This document shows, piece after piece, positions 1 to 9,300 of a stretch of 64,000 nucleotides of DNA; position 1 is the stretch's first letter, and every line of letters begins with the position of its first letter. This DNA is from Chitinophagaceae bacterium (GTDB lineage Bacteria; Bacteroidota; Bacteroidia; Chitinophagales; Chitinophagaceae): the NCBI GenBank assembly GCA_003168265.1, contig PMSV01000001.1, forward strand, positions 30,672-94,671. Reading direction: 5' to 3'. Position numbers and translations under genes: made by a program. Under the pieces are notes generated by a model, which had not been told where the DNA came from, searched no databases, and was given only the letters and a program-made list of their open reading frames with translations.

Positions 1-391
1 TCACGACCCGGTTTTCCAGGTCCGGGCAGGACACATAGTCCAGACTGATCTCAAATGACCCGTCCCGGTTATGTTTTCTAAAAGCGCTGATAAAGGCATT
101 GTCTGCCTTGTCAAAATAATTTAGAATCCCCTGATGAAGTGGAAGGCCGGCCCTTAGTATGGTAGCCAGGACAGGCTGTTCCTTCAATGTCTTTCCGGCA
201 GAAATGCCAAGAGGGGTCTGGATTTCGATTGGTTGGAATTCAAGTGTCTTGCTGATTTCAAAGGCAGCCACTTCACCGAACCTTTCCAGGTTGCGACGGA
301 ACCTCCATCTGTCCTTTTGTATTTCCTCGCTTCTCAGCTCATTGATCCACTCGCTGAGAAGGGAATAATGCTGGCTTAAATTGACAACCAT
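1..391 (-). CDS. upp: Uracil phosphoribosyltransferase, N-terminal part (gene runs off the left edge)
   Basis: Reading the minus strand from the ATG at 391 gives an open frame of 130 codons that continues past the window edge. It contains the segments TPLGISAGKTLKEQPVLATI and LRAGLPLHQGILNYFD and then YVSCPDLENRV, which are typical of the uracil phosphoribosyltransferase family (uracil + PRPP to UMP, pyrimidine salvage, cytosolic). The PRPP-binding loop of the family lies further downstream and is outside the window, so only the N-terminal half is visible. It is transcribed divergently from anmK with about 70 bp between the two starts. Identification rests on recognised family motifs. Confidence 0.85.
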   Translation of the reverse strand, partial: MVVNLSQHYSLLSEWINELRSEEIQKDRWRFRRNLERFGEVAAFEISKTLEFQPIEIQTPLGISAGKTLKEQPVLATILRAGLPLHQGILNYFDKADNAFISAFRKHNRDGSFEISLDYVSCPDLENRVV

Positions 392-425
392 AAAACGAGA
401 TTAAAATGCGAAATTGGCCTCCTGA

Positions 426-433
426 CAAAGCTA
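426..433 (-). promoter_or_regulatory. Possible -7 box for upp
   Basis: On the minus strand the bases read TAGCTTTG, a match to the Bacteroidota -7 consensus TAnnTTTG, about 35 nt before the upp start codon. No clear TTG -33 element was found at the usual spacing, so this is a weak call. Confidence 0.3.
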
Positions 434-463
434 ACTCTTAAATTTTAACCTAAAATTCTTTTC

Positions 464-1570
464 ATGTTGTACCGGGCGATCGGCCTCATGAGCGGGAGCT
501 CCCTGGATGGTCTCGATCTGGCTTATGTCGAGTTTCATGAAAATGCCGGAAAATGGAATTTTGAAATTCTTCAGGCCGAATGTTATCTCTACGATGAGGA
601 CTGGAAGCAAAGCCTGAAAAATGCCGTGGATTTGAACGCCCGCGATTACTTGCTACTACATACTGCCTATGGAAACTACCTGGGTAACTCGGTACAGCGT
701 TTCATCTCGGAACACCAGCTTCCTTACCAGGTCCAACTCATCGCATCCCATGGCCACACGTCTTTTCACATGCCGGAAAAAAAAATGACCGCTCAATTAG
801 GAGATGCTGCGGCCATTGCGGCAATAACCGGCATCAATACAGTGAGCGAATTAAGAGCGATGGACATAGCTCTTGGGGGTCAGGGGGCACCCATCGTTCC
901 GATGGGTGAGAATTTGCTGTTCCCTGAATATGGTTTTTTTCTGAATATTGGCGGCATCGCAAACATCTCCTGCCGCTACGAAGGGTTTTTTACAGCCTTC
1001 GATTGCTGTCCGGCAAATAGCCTGCTCAATGCCCTTGCTGAAAAAGCAGGATTGGAATTCGATGAAGGTGGAAAGCTTGCATCCCAGGGTAGGATTCAGA
1101 CCAGCCTTCTCGAATCCCTGGACCGGATTGACTATTACGCTAAGCCCTACCCCAAATCACTTTCCAATGAATTAGCAACTTTAAACCTTTGGCCGCTGCT
1201 TATGGAATCGGGAGGATCAATTCAGGATTTAATCTGCACCTGTTGCGAACATATCGCTGGTCAGATAGCAGCCTCTGCCCAAGTCCTGATTCAGGATCTT
1301 GGCTTTGATACAGCACATAACTCAAAAATGCTCTGCACAGGGGGCGGCTCATTGAATGATTATCTTATTTCCAGGTTAAAGCATCATTTGGCCGGTACAG
1401 GCATTGATCCTATCGTGCCCGACAAAAAACTGGTGAAATTCAAAGAAGCCCTGGTCATGGCCCTGCTCGGCGTACTGCGCTGGAGGGAGGAAAATACGGT
1501 CCTGGCTTCAGTTACAGGAGCCAGCAGGAACAGCATCGGAGGCTGTGTTTGGATAGGATTGGAAGCCTGA
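464..1570 (+). CDS. anmK: Anhydro-N-acetylmuramic acid kinase
   Basis: 368-aa cytosolic kinase that phosphorylates 1,6-anhydro-MurNAc to MurNAc-6-phosphate during recycling of peptidoglycan fragments. The N-terminal GLMSGSSLDGLD (residues 7-18) is the family's nucleotide-binding signature. ASHGHTSFH, a QLGDAAAIA segment, FLNIGGIANIS and CTGGGSLN follow in the order expected for the ASKHA fold. The length matches the family and the ATG is the only sensible start. It stands alone on the plus strand, convergent with the LytTR regulator gene. Confidence 0.93.
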   Translation: MLYRAIGLMSGSSLDGLDLAYVEFHENAGKWNFEILQAECYLYDEDWKQSLKNAVDLNARDYLLLHTAYGNYLGNSVQRFISEHQLPYQVQLIASHGHTSFHMPEKKMTAQLGDAAAIAAITGINTVSELRAMDIALGGQGAPIVPMGENLLFPEYGFFLNIGGIANISCRYEGFFTAFDCCPANSLLNALAEKAGLEFDEGGKLASQGRIQTSLLESLDRIDYYAKPYPKSLSNELATLNLWPLLMESGGSIQDLICTCCEHIAGQIAASAQVLIQDLGFDTAHNSKMLCTGGGSLNDYLISRLKHHLAGTGIDPIVPDKKLVKFKEALVMALLGVLRWREENTVLASVTGASRNSIGGCVWIGLEA

Positions 1571-1685
1571 GTAATTTTGTGGCCTTATAACACTGGATTC
1601 AATTAAGAAATTTTTTGAGTGATGGTGAGTCTTGAAGATTTGGTTTATTTCTGCCCTGGACCAGCAGGCTTCCAAAATTTGGCCT

Positions 1686-2429
1686 CTACCAGCCCAATAT
1701 CTGTTTCAACCTGGAATAGCCTGTCTTGCTTACGGGAACGGAAGCTCCTGATTTGAGGAGAAGAAGAAAACCTTCTTTCTCATAGGGTTCGATCCGGGTA
1801 ATCTCGGTGATATTTACGAGCCAGCTCCTATGTGTTCTCACAAAGACCTGGGGGTCCAGGTTCTGTTCGAAATGATTCATGGTTTTGTTCTTTAGAAAGA
1901 CTCCTTCCTTTGTATGGATCCTCACATAATCATCCGATGCTTCCAGGTAATGAATATCTTCCATCGGTATGATCTTTATTTTCCCTGCCATTTTTACGAC
2001 CACCCTTTGTTTCTGCAGCGGCGACGCGGAAACCGATTCCAGTAATGCCTGAGTATTGCTTTTCTGCCGTCCGGTATGGGATTGATTCATCCAATTTTGC
2101 ATCGCTTTTGCGAAACGCTCCTTACTGAAAGGCTTTAATAAATAGTCAACAGCATGGTTCTCAAATGCCTTGATGGCATACTCGTCAAAAGCAGTTGTGA
2201 ATATGATTGCTGGCGGCTCCTCGATCAATTCCAGCATCTCGAATCCATTGATTTTAGGCATTTGTATATCGAGGAAAATCAAGTCGGGCCGGTATTGTTG
2301 AATGAACTTGAGTCCCTCGAAACCATCTCCGCATTCCTGCGCAATTTCAATATCGGGATAGCTTTGCAAATATTCCTTAACGATGGACCTTGCCAGGGGT
2401 TCATCGTCTATGATTAATACTGTTTTCAT
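1686..2429 (-). CDS. LytTR-family response regulator
   Basis: 247 aa. Residues 1-115 are a receiver domain: acidic pocket at D8-D9, phospho-acceptor D54 in FLDIQMP, and the conserved lysine K99 in LLKPF. Residues about 140-245 are a LytTR DNA-binding domain (KIKIIPMEDIHYLEASDDYV, then FVRTHRSWLVNITEI). It should bind promoter DNA when phosphorylated by the kinase encoded just upstream. The two genes overlap by four bases (ATGA, 2426-2429), so translation is probably coupled. The targets are not visible, but the LiaF-like gene in the same cluster suggests envelope stress. Confidence 0.92.
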   Translation of the reverse strand: MKTVLIIDDEPLARSIVKEYLQSYPDIEIAQECGDGFEGLKFIQQYRPDLIFLDIQMPKINGFEMLELIEEPPAIIFTTAFDEYAIKAFENHAVDYLLKPFSKERFAKAMQNWMNQSHTGRQKSNTQALLESVSASPLQKQRVVVKMAGKIKIIPMEDIHYLEASDDYVRIHTKEGVFLKNKTMNHFEQNLDPQVFVRTHRSWLVNITEITRIEPYEKEGFLLLLKSGASVPVSKTGYSRLKQILGW

Positions 2430-3454
2430 GATTGAGGAATTTTGACAGTGGTAATGAAAAGGTTTTGGACGGCACTCGTTTGCAACAGATCGTTACGTGC
2501 GAAAAGCAAATAAAGCCTTCTTTGAACGGAATTCAAGCCAAAACCGGTTCCTTTTTTGGGCGAGGAAGTCTGCGGGTCAAAGGGGTTTTCAACGGTAATG
2601 TTGAGATATCCCGTTTCGGCCCTCACAGCAATTCTGATCGTAATATCATCCGTTGTATCATATAAACCGAACTTGATCGCATTTTCCACGATGGGTTGCA
2701 GTAAAAGTGGAGGCAATTTCATCGAACGGCAGAATTCATCAGATTGGATTACCGTGGATAGCCTGTGGCCGAAGCGCACTTTCTCAATTTCAAGATAAAG
2801 TTCCAGGTATTGCAATTCTTCTTCCAGGGGGACCAATTCCTTCTCCTCTTTTTTCAGGGTTCCACGCAGAAAATCTGATAACTGGTGTACCATTTTTCTG
2901 GCCTGTTCCGGATTGATCGAAACCAGGGCGCTGATAGAATTCAGGCTATTGAACAGAAAATGTGGTTGTAATTGTTGCCTCAGTTTAAATAGCTCCGCTT
3001 CTTTAGCAAGATTCTCCGCTTCCTGTTTTCTTGCATCCATTTCAGTTTGCTCTTTTTGTGTGTACCAAAGCAGACAGATACTTGCCATGCATCCCATGGT
3101 CAGAAAACCGATCGCGAAACGCAATGTCGAAGACCTGTTTACACTATCTAAATAAGATTCGTCGCGATGAAAAATTCCCCAAAGAAGGAGCCTCAAAATG
3201 ATCAGCCAGAGACAGGCGAAACCAAAACTGATGACCAGCACATACCAATATTTTTCCTTTCTCGGCAGGTAATAACGCATATTATTGATGATCAGCAGGC
3301 AGCAGCCGGCTAATAATAGATTGCTTATCAGGCTATCGACACTGGCCTCCAGAATGCTCATCCCGTTTGACCTGAGAAATCCAAAATGACAAAGTCCCCA
3401 ACATAGCCACCAGATGGAGAATGTCAATTGAAACTTATTATGGCTAAGATTCAT
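2426..3454 (-). CDS. LytS/YehU-type sensor histidine kinase
   Basis: 342 aa. Four hydrophobic segments in the first about 130 residues make a membrane input module. A charged coiled-coil linker (about 135-155) leads to the His_kinase domain with the QLQPHFLFNSLNSISAL motif containing the phospho-acceptor His, and a C-terminal ATPase with LQPIVENAIKFG (N box) and GTGFGLNSVQRRL (G box). This is the standard Bacteroidota partner of LytTR regulators. No extracytoplasmic ligand domain is present, so sensing is probably within the membrane or through a partner such as the LiaF-like protein upstream. Confidence 0.92.
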   Translation of the reverse strand: MNLSHNKFQLTFSIWWLCWGLCHFGFLRSNGMSILEASVDSLISNLLLAGCCLLIINNMRYYLPRKEKYWYVLVISFGFACLWLIILRLLLWGIFHRDESYLDSVNRSSTLRFAIGFLTMGCMASICLLWYTQKEQTEMDARKQEAENLAKEAELFKLRQQLQPHFLFNSLNSISALVSINPEQARKMVHQLSDFLRGTLKKEEKELVPLEEELQYLELYLEIEKVRFGHRLSTVIQSDEFCRSMKLPPLLLQPIVENAIKFGLYDTTDDITIRIAVRAETGYLNITVENPFDPQTSSPKKGTGFGLNSVQRRLYLLFARNDLLQTSAVQNLFITTVKIPQS

Positions 3455-3492
3455 CGATGATAACTGCAGGATTGAATCCCAAATTTACTGAT

Positions 3493-3852
3493 CTAATTCA
3501 GGTGCAGGGATTTCTTCATGCTGTTTTCCAGTATATGCGCTGCTTTAAGGTTGGTTACTTTTATAAAGATATCTGCATCTTCGTCTTCGTATATCCTCGA
3601 ATACATTTCCGCTCCGTCGATCAGGTCGTCCAAATGGTGCAGTTCGCTGACATTGATGAATTTCCAGTGTACCGGCTTTTGGGACGCATTCAAAAAATGA
3701 TCCTGTTCGTTTTCTCCCAGCAATTGTGCTTTTTGAAAAGCATGGAATTCATCCTGGGCCCTGATCAGGCGCAGTTGTTCGTCAAATTGGGGCCGGTGAC
3801 TACCATCCCCGCAGATAATCCGGTAAACCATTTTTACTAAAAACCAGTTCAT
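3493..3852 (-). CDS. DUF4288-family protein
   Basis: 119-aa soluble acidic protein. The segments YRIICGDGSHRPQFDEQLRL, EFHAFQKAQLLGENEQDHF, WKFINVSELHHL and DGAEMYSRI resemble the DUF4288 family, which has no established function. It lies 38 bp upstream of the sensor kinase and 40 bp downstream of the LiaF-like gene on the same strand, so it is probably co-transcribed with the two-component system. No signal peptide or membrane segment is seen. The family assignment is from memory of conserved motifs. Confidence 0.75.
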   Translation of the reverse strand: MNWFLVKMVYRIICGDGSHRPQFDEQLRLIRAQDEFHAFQKAQLLGENEQDHFLNASQKPVHWKFINVSELHHLDDLIDGAEMYSRIYEDEDADIFIKVTNLKAAHILENSMKKSLHLN

Positions 3853-3892
3853 AAGAAGTGCATTAGTCTGATTAATGATCGTTACCCGAATC

Positions 3893-4684
3893 CTAATAAT
3901 TTTTTATTTCAAAACCCCCGAAAAAGCAGGTTCCCTTCAGGATCAGCATTTTCTGAGAATTGCTGTTCCCGGTTTGTCTTCTCTTATCCTCCACTCCCCC
4001 GAATACAGGTGAGATCTGGTTACTGACCTGCCAGTCAGCCGGTACAATGATCTTGCCTCCGCCGAATCCGATTGTCATATCGATAACCGCAGTTTGGGTA
4101 AGGTCAGCTTGTGTGAAATCGAGTTCCACACCTCCCATAAAACAAGTGATATCGGCGCCCTTAAAGTTCTTGGAAATGATAATTCTCTGGGCGGATCCAA
4201 AGATGGCCGAGATTTCCAAAAATTCATCTGAACTCGGATCAACATTAAATGTCTTGGAAAATCCTTTAGATTCAAATCTCTTAGCCTGGCTTATGATCTT
4301 CTCCCGATGCCAATCGGCCCACTCAGTCCCGTGCCAGTTTCTCCTCCTTTTTGGCCTAAGGACAAGAACAAGTCCGATCCCGATAATTATAGCCGGACCG
4401 ATAAAATGATGCAAGTCCATACCAAGATCCATTCGGTCAACTAGAAAGACGCCCCCAATGATCATTAAAATCACCCAGCCCGGATTGCGGAATTGGTGCC
4501 GGATTCCGATATAGAGCCCGATCACGATCAGGATCATGGGCCAACTGATAAGCCAGTCGGGGAAAAATGGAAAGGACATTTCCTTTAGGAAATAGACTGC
4601 TCCGACAAAGAGCAGAAACAATCCGGCGAGTATTCTTCCGTCATTCCTTGGTTCCGGTGTTATGTCTTTTTCTTCTGTATCCAT
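3893..4684 (-). CDS. LiaF-like membrane protein
   Basis: 263 aa. Residues 15-115 hold four closely spaced hydrophobic segments of the LiaF/DUF5668 membrane type (GRILAGLFLLFVGAVYFL, then SWPMILIVIGLYIG, VILMIIGGVFLVDRM, IIIGIGLVLVLRPK). The C-terminal about 110 residues form the beta-rich cell-wall-active-antibiotic-response type domain (FGSAQRII, GADITCFMGGVELDFTQADL, IVPADWQV). In Firmicutes LiaF restrains the LiaSR stress two-component system. Here it is the first gene of a likely four-gene minus-strand operon ending in a kinase/LytTR pair, so an analogous role is inferred, not shown. Confidence 0.85.
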   Translation of the reverse strand: MDTEEKDITPEPRNDGRILAGLFLLFVGAVYFLKEMSFPFFPDWLISWPMILIVIGLYIGIRHQFRNPGWVILMIIGGVFLVDRMDLGMDLHHFIGPAIIIGIGLVLVLRPKRRRNWHGTEWADWHREKIISQAKRFESKGFSKTFNVDPSSDEFLEISAIFGSAQRIIISKNFKGADITCFMGGVELDFTQADLTQTAVIDMTIGFGGGKIIVPADWQVSNQISPVFGGVEDKRRQTGNSNSQKMLILKGTCFFGGFEIKNY

Positions 4685-4969
4685 AACTTAGATTTAAGGA
4701 AATAAAATTAGGCCTTCTAACCTGGTGGAAAAACCGGATTTAGGCCGCCCATCCTTAAAAAGCGGTGAAAGCCCCGGACCAGCCGGTAAAAAATTCTCCA
4801 GCGGGAGTCATTTAGGCTTTTCATTGCAAAAATACTGTAGAGGCCAGATTGTCAATAAATTACGAATACTTTAATTATAAACCCGCTTTTGTCTTTTTTG
4901 TAGAAATTTTTTAACAGTCCATTAAACTTATTCACTTAAATACCTTCTTAAGAAAAACAAAAACTAGTT

Positions 4970-5941
4970 ATGAAAGCAAAAATCCTATTTCGCATGTCCT
5001 TGCTTGCCGCTGCGATCGCATTCACTGTGGTAGCTTGTAAAAAAGACAACAGCAGCTCAGGCAGCAACGGGACTACCAGCGCATCCGATGTACAAACCGC
5101 ATCCGATGACCAAACTATGGTTTCTAATCAAGACGACGCTATTTCTGATGATGCCACGGCTGCATTGAACTCCAATGCTTCGATTTCCGGTGGTGCAGCT
5201 TATGAAGCTTCTGCTGCAAAAAGTGGGGCCAATACGCTCGGAGCCAGCATTATTCTGAAACCTTTCTGTGGTGCTACTATTACCGTGGATACTTCCAATG
5301 GCAGTAAGGTTATTACAATCGTTTATAATGGAAATGATTGCCTGGGACGATTCTCAAAGAGTGGTACGGTAGTTATAACCTTGTCCAATAATGGTCACTG
5401 GAGGGATACGGGAGCCACTGTAAATATAAATGTTGAAGCGCTCACGATTACCCGTAAGAGGGATGGCAAAAGCATTGTTTTCAATGGCACCAAGACCATT
5501 ACCAATACCAGTGGCGGGCTCCTGATTGATCTGGCTACCGTTGATTCTATCGTACATGATTTTTCAGCCAATATGAGTGTTACTTATCCAAATGGTAAGA
5601 CCAAGAGCTGGACTTCTCAAAAGCATCATGTATTTACTTATAACGGTGGCCTGGTTGAAACGACTACTGGTGGTGAAACAGGTACAAGCCGATATGGAGT
5701 AAATTATACGGTAACTATTACCCAACCTAAAGTGATTGACCAAACCTGCGATTTTAACCTGGTCGCCGGTCAGGATTCCACTTCCAGGGCAGATAATATT
5801 ACTGCTATTATTACTTATGGGCTGACATCTACGGGTGCTGCCCAGACTTCCTGCCCTCTGCCCAGTGGCTGGCTCTATGCAGAATTGGTTTGGACCAATG
5901 GGAATAATGGAAAACAATACACTTATATTTTTCCTTATTGA
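4970..5941 (+). CDS. Putative lipoprotein of unknown function
   Basis: 323 aa with a lipoprotein signal peptide: a hydrophobic stretch ending in FTVVAC with Cys23 as the predicted lipidation site, followed by KKD and a Ser/Gly/Asn linker. The rest is a Thr/Ser/Asn-rich beta-type domain with no motif I recognise. Two cysteine-containing segments (FCGATITVD, NGNDCLGRF) lie near residue 100. It is monocistronic, ending just before a strong hairpin terminator. The upstream 285 bp are shared with the divergent LiaF-like gene. Likely exposed on the outer membrane or in the periplasm. Confidence 0.75.
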   Translation: MKAKILFRMSLLAAAIAFTVVACKKDNSSSGSNGTTSASDVQTASDDQTMVSNQDDAISDDATAALNSNASISGGAAYEASAAKSGANTLGASIILKPFCGATITVDTSNGSKVITIVYNGNDCLGRFSKSGTVVITLSNNGHWRDTGATVNINVEALTITRKRDGKSIVFNGTKTITNTSGGLLIDLATVDSIVHDFSANMSVTYPNGKTKSWTSQKHHVFTYNGGLVETTTGGETGTSRYGVNYTVTITQPKVIDQTCDFNLVAGQDSTSRADNITAIITYGLTSTGAAQTSCPLPSGWLYAELVWTNGNNGKQYTYIFPY

Positions 5942-5980
5942 TCGGAGTGATGATATAGGTTAGAATACGAGAATAATATT

Positions 5981-6020
5981 AAAAAAGGAGGCTGTCTCAA
6001 AAGAGATGGCCTCCTTTTTT
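5981..6020 (+). terminator. Rho-independent terminator after the lipoprotein gene
   Basis: The arms AAAAAAGGAGGC and GGCCTCCTTTTTT flank a short loop and give a GC-rich stem with A- and T-tracts, so it can work in both directions. It starts 40 bp after the stop codon at 5941. The remaining bases up to 6259 are AT-rich leader without a credible gene. Confidence 0.85.
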
Positions 6021-6080
6021 GTCGGTTTAATCTAAAATAGTCAATATGTGATCAATAAAATTTTTAATATTTCTAAACAA

Positions 6081-6088
6081 TATGTTTG
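6081..6088 (+). promoter_or_regulatory. Possible -7 box upstream of the giant surface-protein gene
   Basis: TATGTTTG matches TAnnTTTG and sits in an AT-rich intergenic stretch. It would give a leader of about 170-210 nt. No convincing -33 TTG was found, so support is weak. Confidence 0.3.
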
Positions 6089-6304
6089 TACATTCGCCAA
6101 TTCTGGTACCTAATTTGATGACTTAATTGGGTATTTAATTATTCCTGCCCCTTTGTTATGCTCATTATTGGTGATTTACTCAAGATTTTACCTCCTGATC
6201 TTACAAGAATCTTTGTTGGTCGTTAGCCTTGATTTTAAATTAGTTACAGCTGTCATTCTATGACGCTGAAAATGGTATTTGATTTAATAACCAAGCTAAC
6301 GCGT

Positions 6305-9300
6305 ATGATAAATTTTTTACCCTCACTGCGCTTCCGGGTTTGTGCAATGATCTTTATTTTTTTGATTTCCAATAGTCAACGAAGCTTTAGCCAAGTCACC
6401 GGAGATTATGAATCACTTGCAACAGGCAATTGGAGTATCTATACGAACTGGAATATTTATAATGGGACTGCCTGGGTGGCTGCCACTGCAGCCAACGGTT
6501 ATCCGGGCCAAAATAGCGCTACTTCAAATGTAACTATTTTGGCGGGTAAGACCATTACATTGGATGTCACACCTGCAGATGCAATAGCAAGCCTTCAGCT
6601 TGGGGGAACAACCACTGGCTCGGGTGCTGGTGCCATCACCTTTAGCTCAGGAACACAGCTAACAGTTAATGGTACAGTAACTCTCGGAAGTGCCGCTGCA
6701 CGAACAGGGACTCTTACTATGACAAGCGGAGGGACCTTATTTGCTCAGGGCTTTGCGGTTAATGCAGTCACTGGAAATAACATATGGACACCAGGTACCG
6801 GTACGGTTGAACTCACGGCCACCAATACCCTTCCCGCATCTCTTTTGACCAGCTTTAATAATTTAATTATCAATGCGGGAACTACTACCCTGGGAGAAGC
6901 AATTTCAATAACTAGTGCATTGACAGTTGCATCAGGTTCTATTCTCAATGCATCAACATATATAGTTTCTTTTGCAAACACCGGCGAGACAGCTACCATT
7001 AACGGGACATTCGAGACCGCAGATCCAAGCGGTTTTTCGGGCACAACCAATACTGCTATCAAATCGACCAACACGCCAACCATTACACTGGCAAACACTT
7101 CGACAGTTCTGTATTCAGCGCCAACAGGTGGGCAAACAGTTACAGGGGCTTTAGCATATAATAATCTATCCTTCAGCAATGGAAGCGGCACTAATTCCGC
7201 CAATGCAAATATTGCTGTGAATGGAACATTGACGACTAGCGCCGGAGGTACTTTTGATCTTACTGCAGCATTTATTTTAAGCGGAATGCTGTCAACTGTA
7301 GCAAATAGTGGTACAATCAGCACCGAAGTGCCCACGGCGACAAGCGCTACACCGATACCTGCCGGGATAAACTGGGGAAGCGCCGGCGCCATCACTTATG
7401 GTTCAACAGCCGGAGGCCAGACTGTTGTAGCCGGGGCCTATTTTAATATCAATTTTTTAGGAAATCCCACTAAAACACTTTCCGGCAACATAACAGTTGG
7501 AGGAGCGCTGACCATCAATGCAGGAGCTGTGGATGTTTCAGCAAGCAATTATTCCATCACGATCAGTGGCAACTGGGTCAACAATTCCGCTGCAGCGGCA
7601 TTTACTGCGGAGTCAGGAACAGTAACTTTTAATGGCGCCACACAGGCCATCAATGGTTCAAAGAGAACAGAATTTTACAATTTAAGTGTCACTGGAGGAA
7701 CGACCACGGTTGGAGTAGATCTTAATACGATCTTAAATACTCTATCTGTTGCTTCGGCATCAACCCTTGATGCATCAACTTACACTTTGGCTTTTAACGC
7801 GACAGGCGGTGCAGCTACCATTAATGGCACTTTCAGGACTGCAAATACCGCTGGATTTTCAGGAGCTTCTGCTGCAGCCATCAGCTCTGCCAATACTCCC
7901 ACTATTACGCTGGCAAATACTTCTACAGTTGAATATTCAGCTACAACTGGGGGACAAACAGTAACCGGAGCCTTGCCTTATAACAGCTTAAAATTTGATA
8001 ACACGAGCGGAACCAATAGCGCCAATGCAAATATTGTTGTGAATGGAACATTAACGACTACTTCCGGAGGTGTTTTTGATCTGACCGCCGCATATACACT
8101 GAGCGGAACACTCGCAACCATATCAAATAGTGGCACGATCAGTACCGAAATGCCGACTGCTACTAGCGCAACTCCCATACCCGTAGGTTTAACCTGGGGT
8201 GGCACGATCACTTATGGTTCAACTTCGGGTTCACAAACCCTCGTAAGCGGCACCTACAATAACCTGACGCTTTCGGGCAGTGCAGGCAGTGTTTTGGGAG
8301 GAGCAGCAACAGTAAATTCCACCCTAAGCATAACCGCAGGAATCCTGACATTGGGCACTTATAATATCACTATTGCATCCTCGGGAACAGTATCAGGCAG
8401 CTTTTCAACTACTGCCTACATCATGACCAACAGCAGCGGGCAATTGAAACAAACGGTTGGTTCTTCACAGGTGACATTCCCAATCGGCGATTCCTATTAT
8501 GACCCCCTGCAAATAACAAATACCGGCACTTCGGGAGTATACGGTGTAAATGCTGTGGACGGGGCGCCCCCTTCACTTTGGGACCCTACCAAAGTGGTAA
8601 ATGTCACATGGGTGGTAAGCCAGGCTACATCTGGAGGCGTTCTATCCCTTGTGGCCGGTTGGCAGACAGCACAGCAAGCGGCGAACTTTGCAGCCGGAAC
8701 TACTCCGGAAATCGGACTATGGAATGGAACATCCTGGTCGCAGGTCACTGCGACCCAAACGGGTAATACTTTCAATTCGTCTCCAAATACTTTTTCTTCA
8801 GTCGGCACATTTGCTGTTGGAAAGGATGACTGCTTCACAGGTTCGCCGACCACTTACTATTCAGGCACAACTGGTACGCTTGACCAACTTACCACCTGGT
8901 GGACGAATTCAAACGGAACTGGTACGCATCCCAGTGACTTTGTTGCTCAAAGCCAGACCTATCTCATTCAGACCAGCGCAAACCTGGGGGCGAACTGGAC
9001 GGTGACTGGCACAGGTTCTGTTATAAATGTTGGGAATGGATCAACCTTAACACCTACATTCACGGTCGGCGGAGCCAATGTATTGACAGTAAATTCTGGG
9101 GCAGTCATTAATGTGAATGCCAGCTCGATACTTTTTTTGTCCACCACCGGCACACTGGCCAATATCACACCGGGTACGCTTAGTGCAACAAGCACGGTGA
9201 ATTTTGCATCGACTGCTGCACAAACCATACCAGCGCTGAATTATGGCAATTTAACAAGCAGCAGCAGCGGATCAAGAACTCTGGCCGGTAGTGGCACTAT

